DNA of 17,853 bases from Acidobacteriota bacterium (lineage in GTDB: Bacteria; Acidobacteriota; Vicinamibacteria; Vicinamibacterales; 2-12-FULL-66-21), in assembly GCA_013697225.1 (NCBI GenBank), contig JACCXG010000034.1, positions 1 through 17,853 of the forward strand. The letters run 5' to 3'. The position numbers and the translations under genes were made by a program. The notes beneath the pieces were generated by a model. It was not told where the DNA came from and ran no database searches. It saw only the letters and a program-made list of their open reading frames with translations. Positions 14,084-17,853 of the stretch are shown piece by piece (the first letter of the stretch is position 1; each line of letters opens with the position of its first letter).

Positions 14084-15221
14084 TCAGTCCTCCTCCACCG
14101 CTGCCGGCTGCCCCAGGGTTCCGGAGGCCTTCTTCATCAGATAACTCTTGATGAAGAGGTCCAGATCGCCATCGAGCACCCGGTTGACGTCGCCGACTTC
14201 CTCCTTCGTGCGGTGGTCCTTGGCCATCTGATACGGGTGCAGGACGTAGCTGCGGATCTGGCTGCCGAACGCGATGTCCTTCTTTTCACCCCCGAGCTGA
14301 TCCAGCTTCGCCTGCTGTTCCTTCGTCCTCAGGTCGTACAGGCGGGCCTTGAGCACCTTCATCGCCTGCGCACGGTTCTTGTGCTGGGAACGCTCGTTCT
14401 GGCAGGAGACCACGATCCCTGTGGGCAGGTGCGTCAGGCGGACGGCGGAATCCGTGACGTTCACGTGCTGCCCTCCTGCACCGCTGGATCGAAAGGTATC
14501 CACCCGCAGGTCCTTGTCCTCGATCTCCACGTCGACGTCCTCCGGCAGCTCGGGCCAGACAAACAGCGAGGCGAAGGACGTATGCCGCCGCGCGGCCTGA
14601 TCGAAGGGGGAGATCCGGACCAGACGGTGAACGCCTGCCTCGGCAAGCAGCATCCCGTACGCGTAGTCCCCGGTGATCGTGAGCGTGGCGCTCTTGACCC
14701 CTACCTCATCCCCCGGCTGGAAGTCGATGACTTCCCGCTTGAAGCCCTTCCGCTCGGTCCAGCGGACATACATGCGGAGCAGCATCTCGGCCCAGTCCTG
14801 TGACTCCGTTCCGCCGGCTCCGGGGTGGATGGTGACGATGGCGTTCTTGCGATCGTGCTCGCCGCCGAGCATCTTCTTCGTCTCGCCGGCTTCGACCTGT
14901 GCGGCAAGGTCGTCGAGAGCACGGGCCATGTCGTCGGCGACGGGCTCGCCTGCCCCCGCCCACTCCGCAAGGACGGCAAGGTCGTCGATCTGGCGGCCGA
15001 GCGCTTCGCTCAAGTCGCGGTCTTCCTCGAGCCGCCGCCGGCGCTGCAGGAGCTTCTGCGCCGCGGCCTGATCCTTCCAGAAGTCCGGTGCGCCGACCCG
15101 CGCCTCGATCCTGGAGAGCTCCTCGTTTACACGTGCAAGGTCAAAGATAGCTCCGCAGGTCGGATGCCCGGCGGGCCAGATCCTCGTACCTGCGAAGCAG
15201 TTCATCCAGCGTGAAGGTCAA
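14084..15221 (-). CDS. prfB: Peptide chain release factor 2 (RF2), expressed by programmed +1 frameshift
   Basis: RF2 terminates translation at UGA and UAA. The gene is in two overlapping frames. The first, TTG 15221 to an in-frame TGA at 15141-15143, encodes 26 residues (start TFTLDELLRRYEDLARRASD, end LRSYL). After a +1 shift at CTT-TGA-C the second frame continues from GAC at 15142 as DLARVNEELSRIEARV to the stop at 14084, 378 residues in all. The stop-codon anticodon-like tripeptide SPF is near 204-206 and the peptidyl-hydrolysis motif GAGGQ has GGQ near 249-251, close to the E. coli positions. GGAG 6 nt before the TTG is the Shine-Dalgarno sequence, reaching back to the lnt stop, so translation may be coupled. 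An ATG at 15205 in the second frame is a false start that would replace the true N-terminus. Confidence 0.95.
15140..15154 (-). promoter_or_regulatory. RF2 autoregulatory frameshift site
   Basis: The minus strand reads GGAGCTATCTTTGAC: a Shine-Dalgarno-like GGAG, a 4-nt spacer, the slippery CTT and the poor stop context TGA-C. When RF2 is scarce the ribosome pauses at the UGA and slips +1, so RF2 controls its own synthesis, as established for E. coli prfB. Confidence 0.93.
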
Positions 15222-15224
15222 GAG

Positions 15225-16790
15225 TTACTCCGGGTTGCCCTTCATTGTAGTCACACTTCGAAGGCTGGCCATGAGCGCGCCAAGGGTCGCCGCGAGTGAC
15301 GCCCAGGCCACGAGGTCGCCGATCCGGCTGTATACGGTACGCGAGCGGATGAAGCGCAGATCCGCCACGAGCAGATTCTGTTCGAACAGATCCGACTTCT
15401 GGAGAACGCGCCCATAAGGATCGACGAAACCGCTGATTCCCGTATTCGCGGCACGCGCCAGGTAGCGTCCCCCTTCAATGGCCCTGAGTGAGGCCTGATC
15501 CCAGTGTTGATAGGCAGCTGACGACCGGCCGTACCATGCGTCGTTTGTAATGGTCGTCAGCAGTTCGCTGCCTCCAAGGACGAATTGCCGCATGAGGCTG
15601 GCAAAGATCACTTCGTAACAGATAGCCGTGCTCGCCAGATGTCCGTTGACGGGCAGCATCACCGGGTCCTCGCCGGGAGAGAACTCGGAAGCGGCCTCCA
15701 CGATCGGGGCAACGAAGAACAGCAGGCGTCTCGCGGGTACGTATTCGCCGAAGGGGACGAGGTGCATCTTGCGGTAGACGGCGCCGACCTCCCCATCGGG
15801 CCGGACGAGGAAGGCTGCGTTGTAGATCCGCTCCGAGGGACGCGTCCTCTGCTCCTCAGCACGCATCTGCTCGATCTGGTCGCTGCCGATGAGCAGCGTC
15901 GCGTTCCCCTCCCTTGCCAGCCGCTTGATGGCCGCCCCCCCGACGAGATCGCTCTCGAAGAAGAACGGTGTCGCGGACTCGGGCCAGATGATGAACGAGG
16001 CGCCGCGGGCCAGCGCCTGGCGGGTCATCGACAGGTATTGCGCGGTGATGTCTCCTGCGCGGGCGGGGTCCCACTTGACCTCCTGCGCGATGTTCGCCTG
16101 CAGCACCGCGACCCTGACAGGCTCCCCTGTCTGCAGCAGGGCCGATTGGCTCAGCCGCCACTGGCCCCAGACGGCGCAGACGGCCACAAGAATCACAGTT
16201 CCCGCACCAAGCGGCAGGCGGTGCCGTCCAGTTCCGGAGGCGAGATACGCTGCGGCTCCCCCCGTCCACGCGAGCAGCGCGGACAATCCGTAGACCCCGG
16301 TCAGGCTCGCCAGTTGGGCAATCGGCAGCCACGTGACCTGGCTGTAGCCGAGCAGCGCCCACGGAAATCCGTCCCAGACGTACTGGCGTCCGAGCTCAGA
16401 GGCAACCCATGCCGGCGCCGCCAGCAGCGCGGCGGAGGCTCCGAAGGTCCGCGCAAACCGGCCCACCACGAGGGCAAACACGCCGGGGAAAAGAGAGAGG
16501 TAGGCAACGAGCAGCAGGGCGACGACGAGGGCCAGCGGCGTCGACAGCCCGCCGAAGGTCGTCATCGTCTCGACGAGCCAGTAGAGGGTGCCAGCGAAGT
16601 AGACGGCGCCGGTAGTCAGTCCCAGAGAGAACGCGCGGCCCGCCGACAGCGGGAGATCTCCGGCGCCCCGGGGACGCACCAGCGCCACGATGAGAGGCGT
16701 CAGTGCGAGCCAGGCGGCGGCCGGGTGCCCGAACTTTGGGAAGCTGAGCGCCAGCAGGGCGCCCGACAGGAGAGCTAGTGCGTGATCCAG
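15225..16790 (-). CDS. lnt: Apolipoprotein N-acyltransferase
   Basis: Lnt adds the third acyl chain to lipoproteins on the periplasmic face of the inner membrane. Several N-terminal hydrophobic segments, then a nitrilase-fold domain with the catalytic triad E271 (IIWPESATPF), K341 (YRKMHLVPFGEYVP) and C391 (AICYEVIF), and a C-terminal membrane helix are visible (numbering from the CTG start). The first ordinary start, GTG 16688, would give 487 residues but omit the first helix; the same frame upstream reads ALALLSGALLALSFPKFGHP, a clear Lnt N-terminus. No ATG, GTG or TTG exists there: CTG 16790 (521 residues, close to the 512 of E. coli) or ATT 16799 are the candidates. Either overlaps the end of the SPOR gene, so coupled translation is likely. 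The stop is 3 nt before the prfB start. Confidence 0.9.
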   Translation of the reverse strand: MDHALALLSGALLALSFPKFGHPAAAWLALTPLIVALVRPRGAGDLPLSAGRAFSLGLTTGAVYFAGTLYWLVETMTTFGGLSTPLALVVALLLVAYLSLFPGVFALVVGRFARTFGASAALLAAPAWVASELGRQYVWDGFPWALLGYSQVTWLPIAQLASLTGVYGLSALLAWTGGAAAYLASGTGRHRLPLGAGTVILVAVCAVWGQWRLSQSALLQTGEPVRVAVLQANIAQEVKWDPARAGDITAQYLSMTRQALARGASFIIWPESATPFFFESDLVGGAAIKRLAREGNATLLIGSDQIEQMRAEEQRTRPSERIYNAAFLVRPDGEVGAVYRKMHLVPFGEYVPARRLLFFVAPIVEAASEFSPGEDPVMLPVNGHLASTAICYEVIFASLMRQFVLGGSELLTTITNDAWYGRSSAAYQHWDQASLRAIEGGRYLARAANTGISGFVDPYGRVLQKSDLFEQNLLVADLRFIRSRTVYSRIGDLVAWASLAATLGALMASLRSVTTMKGNPE

Positions 16791-17509
16791 GAGTCGAATC
16801 GTTCTTCTTTCTTCAGCCGCTCGACGACGCGCTGTGCCTCGTTGCGATCCTTGAAACGCCCCACCTGCACGCGATAGATGCTCGCCGGGGGCGCAGAAGC
16901 CGCAACGAAAGCCGGATACCCTTTGGCCGCCAGCCGCTTGACCATGCCGTTGGCGACGTTGCGGTCCTTCAAGGCGTGGACCTGCACGACGAAGCTGCCC
17001 GTCTCCGGCGCCTGGGCCGTCTCCGCCGCTGAGGGTTGGGACGCCGGCGGCGCCGTTACCGTTCCCTGGGCCTGCGCAGGCTTTGCTGTCGGTGGCGGGA
17101 CTACCGCCGGCTGCCGGGCCGGCTCGCGTAGCGGCTCACGTGACGGCTCCGGGTTTCGTTCACGGGCAGGTGGCGGGACCGACCTCAGCCTCTCGGCGCG
17201 CGCGTCTCCTTCGAGCCGCTCCTTGTAGGTCAACTCGCCTGCCTCGGCGGGGGGAGCGGGGGGTTCCGCAGCCTGAGGCCCGCTGTCGGCCACGGCGGGC
17301 GGTGGCGCGGGGGCGGCAGCGACTGCCGGTACCACCAGGGAGTCGGCGGCCGCCTGCTCGGCGCTGACGCCGCGCCCGACGACCACCCCACAGAGGAAGA
17401 CCACGACGGCGACGACGGTGGTCGCCATGAACAGGAACACCAGCTGTTTTCCGCTCAGGTGGATCTCGTGAAATCCGTCGTCGGTGAAATCTTGGGTTAC
17501 ATCAGGCAC
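16775..17509 (-). CDS. SPOR-domain inner-membrane protein
   Basis: A 244-residue bitopic protein. Residues 1-21 are cytoplasmic and acidic, 22-45 form one membrane helix (LVFLFMATTVVAVVVFLCGVVV), 50-165 are a Pro/Ala/Arg-rich periplasmic linker, and 170-244 a SPOR domain (SFVVQVHALKDRNVANGMVK, YRVQVGRFKDRNEAQRVVER). SPOR domains bind denuded peptidoglycan glycans, usually at the division septum, as in FtsN and DedD. The particular homologue cannot be named. The start is GTG 17509, supported by GAGGG 5 nt upstream. It lies 63 bp after the SPFH gene, and its 3' end overlaps the inferred start of lnt. Confidence 0.88.
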   Translation of the reverse strand: MPDVTQDFTDDGFHEIHLSGKQLVFLFMATTVVAVVVFLCGVVVGRGVSAEQAAADSLVVPAVAAAPAPPPAVADSGPQAAEPPAPPAEAGELTYKERLEGDARAERLRSVPPPARERNPEPSREPLREPARQPAVVPPPTAKPAQAQGTVTAPPASQPSAAETAQAPETGSFVVQVHALKDRNVANGMVKRLAAKGYPAFVAASAPPASIYRVQVGRFKDRNEAQRVVERLKKEERFDSWITH

Positions 17510-17556
17510 AGCTGCCCTCGCCGGCTATAGGGTCCTGACTGGCTTATCGGCAGCTG
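17509..17556 (-). repeat. Inverted repeat at the SPOR gene start
   Basis: CAGCTGCC (17509-17516) and GGCAGCTG (17549-17556) are perfect 8-bp inverted arms around 32 nt. In the transcript one arm touches the Shine-Dalgarno sequence and the first base of the GTG, so folding could hinder initiation; it could equally be an attenuating hairpin after the SPFH gene. Confidence 0.35.
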
Positions 17557-17572
17557 TGGCCCGATTCACCAC

Positions 17573-17853
17573 TCAGGCGGAATCTCCACGCCGTACGCCG
17601 AGCATGTTGAGCAGCTCGATGGGCAGCGGGAAGATGATTGTCGAGTTCTTTTCCGAGGCGATCTCTGTCAGCGTCTGCAGGTAACGCAGCGTGACGGCGA
17701 CCGGCTCGGTTGCGATGACGGCGGCTGCCTGACTCAGTTTTTCCGAGGCCTGCAGCTCCCCTTCGGCGTGGATGATTTTAGCACGCTTCTCGCGCTCGGC
17801 TTCAGCCTGGCGTGCCATCGCGCGCTGCATGTCCGGCGGAAGATCCACGTGCT
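17573..17853 (-). CDS. SPFH/stomatin-like (slipin) membrane protein, C-terminal fragment (cut by window edge)
   Basis: Only the last 93 residues are inside the window; the start lies beyond the right edge. The fragment begins HVDLPPDMQRAMARQAEAER, then RAKIIHAEGELQASEKLSQA, and ends STIIFPLPIELLNMLGV. This is the end of the SPFH domain, the long coiled-coil helix and the conserved hydrophobic tail of slipin-type stomatin homologues, which form oligomeric rings or microdomains in the inner membrane and are often encoded next to an NfeD protein. No NfeD gene is visible here; it could lie upstream, outside the window. Confidence 0.9.
   Translation of the reverse strand, partial: HVDLPPDMQRAMARQAEAEREKRAKIIHAEGELQASEKLSQAAAVIATEPVAVTLRYLQTLTEIASEKNSTIIFPLPIELLNMLGVRRGDSA

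Noticed and set aside
14084..15205. prfB as a simple open frame from ATG 15205, or as a frameshift-damaged pseudogene
   Set aside because: The upstream frame plus CTT-TGA-C is the classical RF2 recoding site and restores the conserved N-terminus.

Overview
The window is a gene-dense, high-GC bacterial chromosome segment with no phage, plasmid, CRISPR, rRNA or tRNA signal. Three things point to a Gram-negative heterotroph, probably of the Acidobacteriota (Vicinamibacteria-like): a dnaK-dnaJ-hspR operon, a FecR protein with a tryptophan-rich domain, and short micro-tandem repeats at gene borders. The phylum is an inference from overall feel, not a search. An outer-membrane barrel protein, Lnt and a SPOR protein support a double-membrane envelope.

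Layout. 1-2263 (minus): an acyl-CoA dehydrogenase, a MeaB-type GTPase overlapping it by 4 bp, then the 5' end of an MTA-phosphorylase-like gene cut by the window edge. 2402-2884 (plus): a small outer-membrane beta-barrel protein divergent from the dehydrogenase; it converges on 2937-3524 (minus), a secreted Pro/Gln-rich protein of unknown function, with a hairpin between them. 3622-5684 (minus): HemW and a DnaC/DnaI-like AAA+ ATPase. 5793-9322 (minus): hspR, dnaJ and dnaK, transcribed from a strong sigma70-type promoter upstream of dnaK. 9565-14045 (plus, divergent from dnaK): a FecR/tryptophan-rich secreted protein and a class A penicillin-binding protein. 14084-17853 (minus): prfB with its programmed frameshift, lnt, a SPOR-domain membrane protein, and the 3' part of an SPFH/stomatin-like gene cut by the right edge.

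How they work together. dnaK-dnaJ-hspR is a self-regulated chaperone operon without grpE. FecR-like protein, PBP1A, SPOR protein, Lnt and SPFH form an envelope-centred neighbourhood (peptidoglycan synthesis and binding, lipoprotein maturation, membrane microdomains). The acyl-CoA dehydrogenase and MeaB point to acyl-CoA or branched-chain catabolism ending in a B12-dependent mutase encoded elsewhere.

I do not see an obvious new multi-gene system. The points most worth following are: HPG in place of HPD in the DnaJ J-domain; an Lnt whose full-length form has no ordinary start codon; several promoters whose -10 box lies so close to the start codon that the mRNA would be leaderless or nearly so; three kinds of micro-tandem repeat packed into gene junctions; and a tandem 9-mer on the dnaK promoter where an HspR operator would be expected. 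All intergenic gaps are shorter than 300 bp; the longest is the dnaK/fecR divergent region (about 240 bp), annotated through its promoters.
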